Origin: Pedobacter sp. ok626
GTDB lineage: Bacteria; Bacteroidota; Bacteroidia; Sphingobacteriales; Sphingobacteriaceae
Direction of reading: 5' to 3'
Assembly: GCF_900100435.1 (NCBI RefSeq)
Contig: NZ_FNEX01000002.1
Coordinates: 186,001-250,000 of the forward strand
DNA: 64,000 nt
The notes beneath the pieces were generated by a model. That model did not search any database. It saw nothing but the letters and a program-made list of their open reading frames with translations, and was not told the origin of the DNA. Both the position numbers and the translations under genes were made by a program. Of this stretch, positions 8,766 through 17,097 are shown piece after piece (positions within the stretch are counted from its first letter, which is position 1; each line of letters begins with the position of its first letter).

Positions 8766-10052
8766 ATGTCTACAGAAATAAAATGCCCCAACTGCGCACA
8801 CACTTTTCCAATTGAAGAAGTGATGGCTGAGGAGTATAAAAAAGACCTTCGTGAAAAGATGGTTTCTTTTACCAAACAAAAGGATGAGGAATACAATAAA
8901 AAGCTTACTGAATTTGCACAACAGCAAAAGCAGCAGGAACAAACTTTTGAACTTCAACAGAAAGAGCAAGCTAAGGCTTTTGAACTAAAACTTGAAGAAG
9001 AGAAAAAACTGTTACAAGGTGTGTTGGAAGAGAACTTACGTAAAAGCATCTCTTCTGATTTTGAGAATAAGCTGCAAATGCTTGACAATGCCAACAAGGA
9101 AAATGAAGAGAAACTGAAACTGGCACGATCTAAGGAACTGGACTTTATGAAAAAAGAACAGGCCATGAAAGACAAGGAAGCAGAGCTTGAACTTGAAATT
9201 CAACGTAAGCTACAGGAGCAGCGAGCTGAGATGACCGAGCAAATTCGTAAACAGGAAGCTGAAAAAACGAACTTAAAAGACACGGAACATCAGCTAAGGG
9301 TAAAGGAACTAGAAAAACAACTGGACGACCAAAAGAAACTGGCAGAAGAAATGAAGCGTAAAGCTGAACAGGGTTCTATGCAGCTTCAGGGAGAGGTTCA
9401 GGAACTGATTCTGGAAGAGCTGTTACGAAATGCTTTCCCATTTGATTTGGTTACCGAAGTTGGAAAAGGAGTACGTGGAGCAGATTGTGTGCACCATATT
9501 AGAAACCAATTTGGCCAGGATTGTGGTAAAATCATATATGAGAGTAAGCGCACGAAGGATTTCTCTATGGAATGGATAGAGAAGTTAAAAAAAGACATGC
9601 GTAGTATGGGTGTTGATGTGGCTGTAATTGTAACCCAGGCTTATCCAAAAGGAATGGACTGTTTTGGAGAAAAAGACGGGGTATGGATTTGTTCATTTGA
9701 AGAGGTAAAAGCCGTTTCCTATATACTTAGGGATGGCATCGTTAAACTATTTAGTGCCACAAAATCTCAGGAAAACCGTGGAGATAAGATGCACATGCTA
9801 TACGATTACCTAACCAGCACTGAGTTTTCTGAACAATGGAAAGCCATTAGGGAAGGTTTTATGAGCATGAAATTATCTATACAACGCGAGCGCGATGCGA
9901 TGGAGAAATTGTGGAAGGCCAGAGAAAAACAACTGGAAAAAGTGATGCTCAATGCAACACATATCCGGGGATCTATTGAAGGTATTGCCGGTACTGACAG
10001 TATCCAGCTCAGCCTTACAGATGACGATGATGAACCGTTATTACTGGAATAA
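8766..10052 (+). CDS. DUF2130 protein: coiled coil plus PD-(D/E)XK-like domain
   Basis: 428 aa. The N-terminus has one zinc-ribbon half (CPNCAHTF). A long, highly charged coiled coil rich in E, K and Q spans about residues 25-205. The DUF2130 domain covers about 215-350 (LILEELLRNAFPFDL, then GVRGADCVHHIRN, then GKIIYESKRTKDFSMEWI). Asp240, Glu259 and Lys261 form a D...ExK pattern like the nuclease core of the PD-(D/E)XK fold, so a DNA-cleaving role is conceivable but not shown. Only one CxxC pair is present, so a full zinc ribbon would need a dimer. The gene ends at a strong terminator. Confidence 0.85.
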   Translation: MSTEIKCPNCAHTFPIEEVMAEEYKKDLREKMVSFTKQKDEEYNKKLTEFAQQQKQQEQTFELQQKEQAKAFELKLEEEKKLLQGVLEENLRKSISSDFENKLQMLDNANKENEEKLKLARSKELDFMKKEQAMKDKEAELELEIQRKLQEQRAEMTEQIRKQEAEKTNLKDTEHQLRVKELEKQLDDQKKLAEEMKRKAEQGSMQLQGEVQELILEELLRNAFPFDLVTEVGKGVRGADCVHHIRNQFGQDCGKIIYESKRTKDFSMEWIEKLKKDMRSMGVDVAVIVTQAYPKGMDCFGEKDGVWICSFEEVKAVSYILRDGIVKLFSATKSQENRGDKMHMLYDYLTSTEFSEQWKAIREGFMSMKLSIQRERDAMEKLWKAREKQLEKVMLNATHIRGSIEGIAGTDSIQLSLTDDDDEPLLLE

Positions 10053-10054
10053 AT

Positions 10055-10086
10055 AAAAAAGCCGGAACAATTTTTCCGGCTTTTTA
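10055..10086. terminator. Bidirectional terminator between the DUF2130 and SDR genes
   Basis: GCCGGAA (10061-10067) and TTCCGGC (10074-10080) form a tight hairpin with an A-run before and a T-run after it. Confidence 0.85.
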
Positions 10087-10103
10087 GCTAAATAATCTTT
10101 TTA

Positions 10104-10856
10104 TTACTGGGCAAGATACCCGCCATCAGCGGCATAATAGGTTCCTGTCACAAAAGAAGCCTTATCAGAGGCCAGCCACAAAACAAGCTCTGCTATTTCT
10201 TGTGCCTCACCTAAGCGACCAATTGGATGCAATTTCACCAATCCTTCCATTTGTTCTGCGCTCAGGTGCTCCTCTAACAAAGGCGTTTTTATATAACCCG
10301 GACCAACAGAATTGATACGAATTTTCTGATCGGCATATTCCAGTGCAGCTGATTTAGTTAAACCTACTACACCATGCTTTGCAGCCACATAAGCAGGAGA
10401 AAACTTTGTACCAACCTGTCCTAAAATAGAAGCCATATTGATAATGCTACCGCCTCCACTTTTCAAAAGAGCAGGGATCTGATAGCGTAAACCATAAAAC
10501 ACCCCACTTAGATTAATCCCGATTACTTTTTCCCAGCTTTCAATAGGATATTCGCCTGTAGGTGCCGCCTCGCCTCCTATTCCCGCATTGTTTACACTAA
10601 TATGTAAAGCCCCATAATGAGCTACAGTTTGCTTTACCAAATTATCATTATCAACTGCTTTTGAAGTATCTGCTTTTATAAAAAAAGCATCCCCGCCATT
10701 TTTTACGATCTCCGCTACAACAGCATTTCCATGTTCCTCATTAATATCAGAAACAACAACTTTTGCACCCTCAGCAGCAAACGAAAAGGCGACAGCTTTA
10801 CCAATGCCAGAACCTGCTCCGGTAACAATAGCAACTTTATTCTCTAAACTCTTCAT
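10104..10856 (-). CDS. SDR-family oxidoreductase
   Basis: 250 aa, a classical short-chain dehydrogenase. The nucleotide-binding motif TGAGSGIG lies at 12-19, with Asp37 after the second strand suggesting NAD(H) preference. NNAG is at 89-92, and the catalytic Ser143, Tyr156 and Lys160 (YVAAK) are all present. The C-terminus IAELVLWLASDKASFVTGTY is typical of FabG/glucose-dehydrogenase-like members. The substrate cannot be assigned. The gene is monocistronic on the minus strand, with its own predicted promoter. Confidence 0.9.
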   Translation of the reverse strand: MKSLENKVAIVTGAGSGIGKAVAFSFAAEGAKVVVSDINEEHGNAVVAEIVKNGGDAFFIKADTSKAVDNDNLVKQTVAHYGALHISVNNAGIGGEAAPTGEYPIESWEKVIGINLSGVFYGLRYQIPALLKSGGGSIINMASILGQVGTKFSPAYVAAKHGVVGLTKSAALEYADQKIRINSVGPGYIKTPLLEEHLSAEQMEGLVKLHPIGRLGEAQEIAELVLWLASDKASFVTGTYYAADGGYLAQ

Positions 10857-10879
10857 ATGATATATTTTATGATTGTAGT

Positions 10880-10910
10880 CAAACCTATCTTAGGATTAAC
10901 CTTCTTTAAA
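10880..10910 (-). promoter_or_regulatory. Predicted promoter for the SDR gene (TTTA-N19-TAGGTTTG)
   Basis: On the minus strand the -7 box TAGGTTTG (10880-10887) fits TAnnTTTG, and TTTA (10907-10910) is one base away from the TTTG -33 box at exactly 19 nt. The ATG follows 23 nt downstream. Confidence 0.45.
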
Positions 10911-11029
10911 AACATAATTACAACGCATAGATGAGTAAAAGTGTTTGTAAGTCAAATGTCAGATCTAGGGATATGCATGTTGGATATAAATTTTACACTG
11001 CGTTACTTTGCATTGTAAAATCAAAAAAG

Positions 11030-11335
11030 ATGATCTACGCTAAAAAAAAAATACAAAACAATGCAAACCTTGCTACACAAACGGCAAAGATCATTGCCAA
11101 TGTAAATGAATTGGAGCAAAAGAACTTAGTAAGGATTGAAGGAAATGACGTTTTTGTTTATCCAGAGATATGGAAAGATAAAGCAACAGCCTTAAACTGG
11201 ATAAAGTGCCTCCATCTATATTGTATGGTAAAAAAGCGTTTCAAGGAGAGTGATACCCTCAATTTCAAACATTTTGTGACCAAAGAGTTGATCGGCACCT
11301 TTAAAAACAAAAAAGCTAGTGTAGGCGTCTTTTAA
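11030..11335 (+). CDS. Hypothetical 101-aa protein
   Basis: The open frame begins at 10931, but the ATG at 11030 is preferred. A -7-like box (TTACTTTG) lies about 20 bp upstream of it, and the frame before it (KSVCKSNVRSRDMHV) is not protein-like. The product is basic and soluble, with a predicted helical N-terminus ([20 protein letters not shown]), then [14 protein letters not shown], and a C-terminal helix. No family was recognised and no signal peptide or membrane helix is present. Its stop overlaps the convergent rlmF stop by 4 bp. Confidence 0.55.
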   Translation: MIYAKKKIQNNANLATQTAKIIANVNELEQKNLVRIEGNDVFVYPEIWKDKATALNWIKCLHLYCMVKKRFKESDTLNFKHFVTKELIGTFKNKKASVGVF

Positions 11336-12264
11336 CGATGCCATTTTTCTTTCTCGGCTGCATCCATATAAGTCCAGGCCACAAAGCGGCTAATCTTCTG
11401 GCCCTGTGCCATTTCAACAGTCTTGACTTCTGCTGCGCCCGCACTTTGCAATGCTCTATAGATAAAGGATAAATTGCTGCTTTTTGAAACCAAGCTTGAG
11501 AACCACAAGCACTGATCGGCTATGTCTGCGCTTTCATCGATCATATTTCTGATGAAAGATACTTCTCCGCCTTCACACCAGAGCTCCGTATGTTGTCCTC
11601 CAAAATTCAATACCCCATGACTTGCTTTTCCTTTACCCAGATTGCGAACTTTCTTATTTGAGCCTGCAGCAGCTTCAGCTGCTGAAGCATGGAAGGGTGG
11701 ATTACACATCGTAAAATCAAATAACTCTCCCGGCTTAACAATTCCTCTAAAAATATAAGCTTTATGCGGCTGATGTTTCAAGGTAATCGCATCCGATAAG
11801 GGCTCATTTGCTGCTACAATGCTTTTTGCGGCCTTAATGGCTAGAGGATCAATATCGGAACCCGTAAAACTCCATCCGTACTCCTGTCGCCCTATAATCG
11901 GGTAAATACAATTCGCCCCCACACCTATATCTAATCCGTTCACTTTTTTCCCTGTCGGCACAACACCAGCATTATTTTCCGCAAGCAAATCGGCTATATA
12001 ATGGATATAATCAGCTCTACCTGGTATTGGCGGACACAAATAATTTTCCGGTATATCCCAATTGTCAATCCCATAAAAATGTTTCAGCAATGCTTTATTT
12101 AACATCTTTACAGCAGCAGGATTAGAAAAATCAATGGATTGATCTCCATAAGCATTTACTGCAACAAATGATTTTAAGCCAGGCAAGCTTTTAATCAGCT
12201 CAGGAAAATCGTACCTGGAACGGTGTTTATTTCGGGGATGAAGGATATTCTTTTCTGTAGACAT
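11332..12264 (-). CDS. rlmF: 23S rRNA (adenine(1618)-N(6))-methyltransferase
   Basis: 310 aa from the ATG at 12264. The upstream in-frame ATG at 12327 is less likely, because a -7 box lies between them and RlmF proteins begin close to the [16 protein letters not shown] motif. Other conserved parts are [16 protein letters not shown] (the SAM-binding loop), SDIDPLAI, and the catalytic MCNPPFHAS. The enzyme methylates N6 of A1618 in 23S rRNA. It is convergent with the small hypothetical gene at 11030 and divergent from the diacylglycerol kinase gene. Confidence 0.93.
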   Translation of the reverse strand: MSTEKNILHPRNKHRSRYDFPELIKSLPGLKSFVAVNAYGDQSIDFSNPAAVKMLNKALLKHFYGIDNWDIPENYLCPPIPGRADYIHYIADLLAENNAGVVPTGKKVNGLDIGVGANCIYPIIGRQEYGWSFTGSDIDPLAIKAAKSIVAANEPLSDAITLKHQPHKAYIFRGIVKPGELFDFTMCNPPFHASAAEAAAGSNKKVRNLGKGKASHGVLNFGGQHTELWCEGGEVSFIRNMIDESADIADQCLWFSSLVSKSSNLSFIYRALQSAGAAEVKTVEMAQGQKISRFVAWTYMDAAEKEKWHR

Positions 12265-12282
12265 TCGTTGATAAAACTTAAC

Positions 12283-12290
12283 CAAAGGTA
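12283..12290 (-). promoter_or_regulatory. Predicted -7 box (TACCTTTG) for rlmF
   Basis: A minus-strand exact match to TAnnTTTG, 18 bp before the ATG at 12264. It supports that start over the longer reading from 12327. Confidence 0.42.
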
Positions 12291-12371
12291 AAGGTTTTAA
12301 GGAAACCTTGGATATGTAAGAAAGCATGAGTTACTTTGTAAGGTTTTGTATTTGCAAGCAATTAAAACAAT

Positions 12372-12731
12372 ATGGGTAAATTTATAAGAGGTTTTGGTTA
12401 TGCATTTTCCGGATTGGGTTATGCTTTTAAAAGCCAACTCAACTTTAAAGCTCACCTATTAACTGCTATACTGGTAAGTATTGCAGGTTGCTGGTTCAAA
12501 TTGTCCCTTGCCGAATGGCTTTGGATCGTCGCTGCTATTGGAATGGTGTTGATGGCAGAACTATTAAACACTGCGATAGAAGTTCTGGTAGACCTGGTTT
12601 CTCCTGAAATACATCCCAAAGCTAAGATCACTAAAGATGTTGCCGCAGCGGCCGTACTTGTAACCGCAATTACAGCTGCAATTATAGGAATGATCATCTT
12701 TATCCCCAAAATATTAGACTATGCTTCATAA
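12372..12731 (+). CDS. Diacylglycerol/undecaprenol kinase family protein
   Basis: 119 aa, the size of DgkA-type integral membrane kinases. Three transmembrane helices are visible. The conserved catalytic helix AELLNTAIEVLVD places Glu63, Asn66 and Glu70 as in the family, and the N-terminal amphipathic GLGYAFKSQLNFKAH is also present. In Gram-positive bacteria this family phosphorylates undecaprenol; in Bacteroidota the lipid substrate is uncertain. The stop overlaps the recO start by 11 bp, so the two genes form a transcriptional unit. Confidence 0.88.
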   Translation: MGKFIRGFGYAFSGLGYAFKSQLNFKAHLLTAILVSIAGCWFKLSLAEWLWIVAAIGMVLMAELLNTAIEVLVDLVSPEIHPKAKITKDVAAAAVLVTAITAAIIGMIIFIPKILDYAS

Positions 12732-13446
12732 AACCAGGGGCATTATTTTAAAAACAACGTTATACAGTGAAAGCAGTGTCATCGTACAAATGTTTACCGA
12801 GAAATTCGGTATTCAGTCTTATATGATCAACGGCGTAAAAAAGCCGAAGGCCAAAATAAGGATGAATATGTTGCAACCACTGCATCTGGTGGATATGGTG
12901 GTTTACCATAAAACAAATACAAGTATACAGCGTATTTCGGAGCTTAGGCCCGCTCCTATTTTTCGTAGCATTCCATACGATATTATTAAAAGCACCATTG
13001 TCCTTTTTCTAAATGAAGTCTTGTACAAAAGTATCAGACAACAAACCACGGATGAACATTTATTTGATTTTATATTTAGTGCGATCTGTTGGTTTGATGA
13101 AACTGAAGAAATAAACGTAAGCTTTCATCTTGCTTTTTTGCTAAAACTTTCCCGTTTCTTAGGTTTTGCACCAAGTACCCAGACTAAAAGTGATCAAAGT
13201 TACTTCGATTTACAGGAGGGGGAATTCAAATCTGCTATTCCTTTACATCCGTATTTTCTCGATAAACATGATGCATCGCTCTTCATTTCTTTATTTTCTT
13301 TGCCTTTTGAAAAAATAAATGAAATAAATATTGAGAATCAAACCCGTCGATTGATCTTGGATAAAATATTGGTTTACTATACTTTACATACCGCTTCTTT
13401 TGGAGACATTCGATCTCATCAGGTATTAGAAGATGTTCTTTCATAA
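12721..13446 (+). CDS. recO: DNA repair protein RecO
   Basis: 241 aa. The N-terminal OB fold is recognised by KTRGIILKTTLYSESSVIVQ, then FTEKFGIQSYMINGVKK. A helical C-terminal region follows, without the Cys zinc motif seen in some RecO proteins. RecO loads RecA onto SSB-coated single-stranded DNA with RecR in the RecF pathway. The start overlaps the kinase gene upstream by 11 bp, suggesting translational coupling. Confidence 0.9.
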   Translation: MLHKTRGIILKTTLYSESSVIVQMFTEKFGIQSYMINGVKKPKAKIRMNMLQPLHLVDMVVYHKTNTSIQRISELRPAPIFRSIPYDIIKSTIVLFLNEVLYKSIRQQTTDEHLFDFIFSAICWFDETEEINVSFHLAFLLKLSRFLGFAPSTQTKSDQSYFDLQEGEFKSAIPLHPYFLDKHDASLFISLFSLPFEKINEINIENQTRRLILDKILVYYTLHTASFGDIRSHQVLEDVLS

Positions 13447-13462
13447 AATTTAACATCTTTTT

Positions 13463-13493
13463 TTTGCAAAAATCATTTAAGGGTGTATATTTG
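13463..13493 (+). promoter_or_regulatory. Consensus promoter of the tRNA-Val operon (TTTG-N19-TATATTTG)
   Basis: TTTG at 13463-13466 and TATATTTG at 13486-13493 are separated by exactly 19 nt, a perfect match to the Bacteroidota TTTG-N19-TAnnTTTG promoter. Transcription would start near 13497, giving a leader of about 75 nt before the first tRNA. Confidence 0.75.
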
Positions 13494-13574
13494 CAATCCC
13501 AAATCGAGGGGATCCTTGATAAAAATACAACAGCATTGCTCAGCTAGTTTTATAGACAAAAGAGCAGAACCAAA

Positions 13575-13652
13575 GGGAAATTAGCTCAGCTGGTTCAGAG
13601 CACCTCGTTTACACCGAGGGGGTCGGGGGTTCGAACCCCTCATTTCCCACCA
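13575..13652 (+). tRNA. tRNA-Val(UAC), copy 1, with encoded CCA
   Basis: Full cloverleaf: acceptor GGGAAAT/ATTTCCC, D-arm GCTC..GAGC, anticodon stem CCTCG/CGAGG with loop TTTACAC (anticodon UAC, Val) and T-arm GGGGG-TTCGAAC-CCCCT. The discriminator A at 13649 is followed by CCA in the DNA. It lies 122 bp upstream of an identical copy. Confidence 0.97.
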
Positions 13653-13696
13653 AAACAGCAACTCAGCTGTTTCAAAACAAAAAGAGTAGAATCGAA

Positions 13697-13771
13697 GGGA
13701 AATTAGCTCAGCTGGTTCAGAGCACCTCGTTTACACCGAGGGGGTCGGGGGTTCGAACCCCTCATTTCCCA
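13697..13771 (+). tRNA. tRNA-Val(UAC), copy 2, without encoded CCA
   Basis: The 75-nt body is identical to copy 1, but the discriminator A at 13771 is followed by CGA instead of CCA, so CCA must be added by the nucleotidyltransferase. About 45 bp of 5' flank is also partly repeated, so the pair arose by tandem duplication. Confidence 0.97.
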
Positions 13772-13774
13772 CGA

Positions 13775-13804
13775 AAGCCGGATAAACATCCGGCTTTTTT
13801 TTTA
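13775..13804 (+). terminator. Terminator of the tRNA-Val operon
   Basis: AAGCCGGAT and ATCCGGCTT form a perfect 9-bp stem with a 4-nt loop and a run of at least eight T residues. Confidence 0.88.
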
Positions 13805-13829
13805 TGCCCTTTTTTTAAAGAATCTATAT

Positions 13830-13867
13830 AAAAAAAGCAATGTGCATATTTTACATATTGCTTTTTC
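13830..13867 (-). terminator. Terminator for the minus-strand osmC gene
   Basis: On the minus strand GAAAAAGCAATATG pairs with CACATTGCTTTTTT (one mismatch near the loop), followed by more T residues. It lies about 45 bp past the osmC stop. The rest of 13805-13909 shows no gene. Confidence 0.6.
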
Positions 13868-13909
13868 GGACCAAGGCCCAAGAATTATCTATTTGGGTAT
13901 AGCCGGCAA

Positions 13910-14386
13910 TTAGCCACGTTCTACAATACTTTTAGGATTATGTTTAATCGGGAAATTACAAGAATTGGCAATAAAACACATCTTATGTGCCTGATCATGC
14001 AATGCGTTTGCCTTTTCAATTTGGCTTTCGTCTGTGATTACTACTACCGGGTTCAGCACAACTTCATTGAAATGGCCACTTCCATCTGGGTTTTCAGTCA
14101 TCTTGCCTATGGGCGTATCTTTGTAATCCATCACAATGATTTCATTTTGCGAGCATAAGTGCAAATACCATAACATATGGCAAGACGATAAAGAAGCCAA
14201 TAAAAGATCCTCAGGATTATGTTTTGTTTTATCACCAAGAAATGCGGAGTCTGATGATCCCATTATATCAGGCTTATTCTCGATCGAAATAATATAACTT
14301 CTGTCGTAAGACCTGTAGTCCATTGTCCCCGAGCCTTTGTTGCCCGCCCATGTAAGTGTCGCTTGATATTGATGTTCTTTAGCCAT
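13910..14386 (-). CDS. OsmC-family peroxiredoxin-like protein
   Basis: 158 aa. OsmC/Ohr fold signatures are present: HNPEDLLLASLSSCHMLWYLHLC and CFIANSCNFPI. The first Cys of the SSCH motif and a second Cys in the C-terminal helix correspond to the redox pair that reduces organic hydroperoxides in OsmC. The N-terminal part has the expected beta strands. It is a cytosolic dimer in known members. The gene is flanked by a terminator and a -7-like box, so it is probably a single-gene unit. Confidence 0.88.
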   Translation of the reverse strand: MAKEHQYQATLTWAGNKGSGTMDYRSYDRSYIISIENKPDIMGSSDSAFLGDKTKHNPEDLLLASLSSCHMLWYLHLCSQNEIIVMDYKDTPIGKMTENPDGSGHFNEVVLNPVVVITDESQIEKANALHDQAHKMCFIANSCNFPIKHNPKSIVERG

Positions 14387-14421
14387 AACTGATCGCTCTT
14401 TATTGTTTCTACCAATTTAAA

Positions 14422-14429
14422 CAAACTTA
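14422..14429 (-). promoter_or_regulatory. Predicted -7 box (TAAGTTTG) for osmC
   Basis: A minus-strand exact match to TAnnTTTG, 35 bp before the osmC ATG, in the gap after the phospholipase stop. No well-spaced -33 box. Confidence 0.35.
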
Positions 14430-14448
14430 TTTATCATTGGCAAATAAT

Positions 14449-16995
14449 CTAAACAATTCCACCCATCACTGGATCACTAAAGCTCGCAAGCCCATTTTCT
14501 ACCCTGCCTGCATATCTTTGCTCAAAATGATCCGCTCCGACAACCAAAACATTAAAATCATACCAACCGTGACTCTGTTTTAAATCCAGCACAAGCTCGA
14601 CATTACCTCCTGCTGCTATCTTCCTTTTAAGATCAGGCTTGTGGTAGCCCAAATCTTTAATGGAGACCTCATAATCCTTCGAGGTATGCGTGTTTACCAA
14701 TTTCAATGACACATTGCCTGTCAGCTTACCATTTGCCTCATTACGCTCATACGTGCAAAGGAGCCCTAGCCCCGGATTGTTATTCGTGCCTTTAAATTCA
14801 CGATAATAACCATTAGGCCCATTAACTCTGAGGTGATACTTACCCCCATCAAAAGCATCCAGGGGCCAACTATAAGTTAAAGTATCTCCCGCTTTAACCC
14901 CAAATGACCAGTTTCTACAAACCTGTGCACCTATCTCGGCCGACGGATCGGTAAACTTCACAGGTGCATAAACAGTAAATGGAGCACCAGAAGCATTTTT
15001 ACCAAAAACACTATTTCCTGCTTTTAGTTTTATTTCAAACTGCTGTTTATTATCCTGCAATTTGCCATCCGCGTACAATTCATATGGCAAAGCACAAGAA
15101 GGCCGAATACCTTTCTCCTGACTCGACATCAATCCACTAGTCTGTGGATTTGCTGCAAACTTAGACAAGTCAGCATCCGTTATTTTCTTAAATCCAGATG
15201 GATCAGCTTTAAACTTCGCGTTATAAATAGTCTCAACCATATCATTGCGGTCAAGAAACTTAATCTTATCTATCTTCTCCCCATTAAAAGGAGTAAATAC
15301 CGAGGTCAAGTCACCGCAGATGGTTCTACGCCACTCACTAATGTTATCTATTCTGACATCTTTGTTAAGCTTCTTACTAAAAAACGTTTCCAGAAACTGT
15401 AAGGTCGAGGTATGATCAAAAACTTCTGAACAAACTCTACCACCTCTACTCCAAGGCGAAGCAATCAGCATAGGAACTCTAAAGCCCAATCCAATAGGTG
15501 CTTCTCTCGCCGCCTTTTCAGGGATTCCCTGTTTCAATTCATTTGCTAACCTTACATGCTCCACCTCTGTGTCAATTCCTTTCGAAACTAAACCTGTCCC
15601 TGGAACCTTAGCATCTGGAATAGAAAATGGCGGTACATGATCATAATAACCATCATTCTCATCGTAGGTAGTGATAAAGATTGTTTTCTTCCATACTTCA
15701 GGGTTTTTGGTTAGGATATCCAACACTTCCGAAACATACCATGCTCCATACCATGGCGCACTTGGGTGATCAGAAAAATTCTGAGGTCCGGCCAACCAGG
15801 AAACAGCAGGAAGTTTACCTGTATTTACATCTTTTCTGAATTGATGCAACACATCACCTTTAGGTACAGTTACCTCTCTTTTCGTATTTCCCTCCTGATA
15901 GGTCAGCTTAGTGATATCTCTATAATCCGGATCACCAGAATTAATCAGGAAAGCACTTTTAAACAAAGTCTTTTGTCGATCAGATAACTTATCAAACTCC
16001 TCCTGGCTCCATTTCTTTAATTCCGAAGCAGCATTATCCAGCGCCTCCAGTTTCTTTTTCAAATCCGTATTTATCTTTTTAGCTGCGGCATCACTCGAAG
16101 GACTTGCCTCTTGCAGTTTATTAATTTCTTCAGGAAGGGTTTCTACTAATTTTTGGAGATTTGTAATATATCTTGATGAGAACTTGACATTATAAGCGGT
16201 AAAAAACTCTAATAAATTACATCCAAAATTACCTAACCAGGCACGTTCCTCACCTTTATATCCACCCCCACAACTCAAATCATTCTGATAAAAGCCCCAT
16301 GCAACATTGTTCTCTTCCAGCACTTCGGGAAAAGCCTTCCAAGGGAGCTTTCCATAACTGAAGTCATCATTTCTGATGTTTACTTTTTGCAGGCCATCCA
16401 GATCATAACTAATCTTACCCGTCCAAAAGAACGATCGGTTAGGCGTAGTACTGGTCATGCCCGAGCAAAAATTCTGATCACATACCGTAAAGGCATCAGC
16501 CATTGCATAATTAAAAGGCAAGTCCTCACGAGTGTAATGACCTAAAGTAAGTGGCATTCCCGAATAAGCTTTATTTCCAGATTTCTTGGAAGTTAACCAT
16601 TTATCATATTTCCCACCGTTATAAGCATCAACCTGACTGGCCCTTGAATGGGGTAATGAACCAATCCAGGTAACTTTAGAGTCTTTAATATTTAAACGAA
16701 ATGGAGCGTAAGTATCTCCAAGCGCATCGGTTTGCATCCATACCGGCTTTTGGTTTGGAAGTGTTATTGCCCTTGGGTCATTAAATCCCCTTACACCTTG
16801 CAGCGTACCAAAACAATGGTCAAACGACCTGTTTTCCTGCATCAGAATTACAATATGCTCAGCATCGAGAAAGCTACTTCCCAATTTTGGGTCGATAGCC
16901 AGCGCCCGCTGTATCGATGCTGGGAGCATGGTGGAAAGCCCTGCAGCACCGGACAACAACAATGATTTTTTAATAAATGCTCTTCTTGATTCCAT
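14449..16995 (-). CDS. Phosphocholine-specific phospholipase C, Tat-exported
   Basis: 848 aa, the usual size for this family. The N-terminus is a twin-arginine signal (SRRAFIKK with Arg4-Arg5, then a hydrophobic stretch and an Ala-rich cleavage region). Motifs of the phosphoesterase/acid-phosphatase fold follow: HIVILMQENRSFDHCFGTL near the start of the mature chain, FPEVLEENNVAWGFYQ, TTYDENDGYYDHVPPF, and WSRGGRVCSEVFDHTS. Two C-terminal beta domains close the chain. The enzyme cleaves phosphatidylcholine or sphingomyelin head groups outside the cytoplasm and may supply phosphate. Its Tat route fits the tatA-type genes at 43 kb. The upstream neighbour on the same strand is the SMP-30-like gene, 102 bp away. 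Confidence 0.92.
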   Translation of the reverse strand: MESRRAFIKKSLLLSGAAGLSTMLPASIQRALAIDPKLGSSFLDAEHIVILMQENRSFDHCFGTLQGVRGFNDPRAITLPNQKPVWMQTDALGDTYAPFRLNIKDSKVTWIGSLPHSRASQVDAYNGGKYDKWLTSKKSGNKAYSGMPLTLGHYTREDLPFNYAMADAFTVCDQNFCSGMTSTTPNRSFFWTGKISYDLDGLQKVNIRNDDFSYGKLPWKAFPEVLEENNVAWGFYQNDLSCGGGYKGEERAWLGNFGCNLLEFFTAYNVKFSSRYITNLQKLVETLPEEINKLQEASPSSDAAAKKINTDLKKKLEALDNAASELKKWSQEEFDKLSDRQKTLFKSAFLINSGDPDYRDITKLTYQEGNTKREVTVPKGDVLHQFRKDVNTGKLPAVSWLAGPQNFSDHPSAPWYGAWYVSEVLDILTKNPEVWKKTIFITTYDENDGYYDHVPPFSIPDAKVPGTGLVSKGIDTEVEHVRLANELKQGIPEKAAREAPIGLGFRVPMLIASPWSRGGRVCSEVFDHTSTLQFLETFFSKKLNKDVRIDNISEWRRTICGDLTSVFTPFNGEKIDKIKFLDRNDMVETIYNAKFKADPSGFKKITDADLSKFAANPQTSGLMSSQEKGIRPSCALPYELYADGKLQDNKQQFEIKLKAGNSVFGKNASGAPFTVYAPVKFTDPSAEIGAQVCRNWSFGVKAGDTLTYSWPLDAFDGGKYHLRVNGPNGYYREFKGTNNNPGLGLLCTYERNEANGKLTGNVSLKLVNTHTSKDYEVSIKDLGYHKPDLKRKIAAGGNVELVLDLKQSHGWYDFNVLVVGADHFEQRYAGRVENGLASFSDPVMGGIV

Positions 16996-17097
16996 AATTT
17001 AAAATGTGTGTATTGCTAACCTAATTTATTTAACCAGGTATCTAATTTCAAGTTTTTAAATTATGAACACGAGCTTTTTGTATAAAATATTTGTTAA

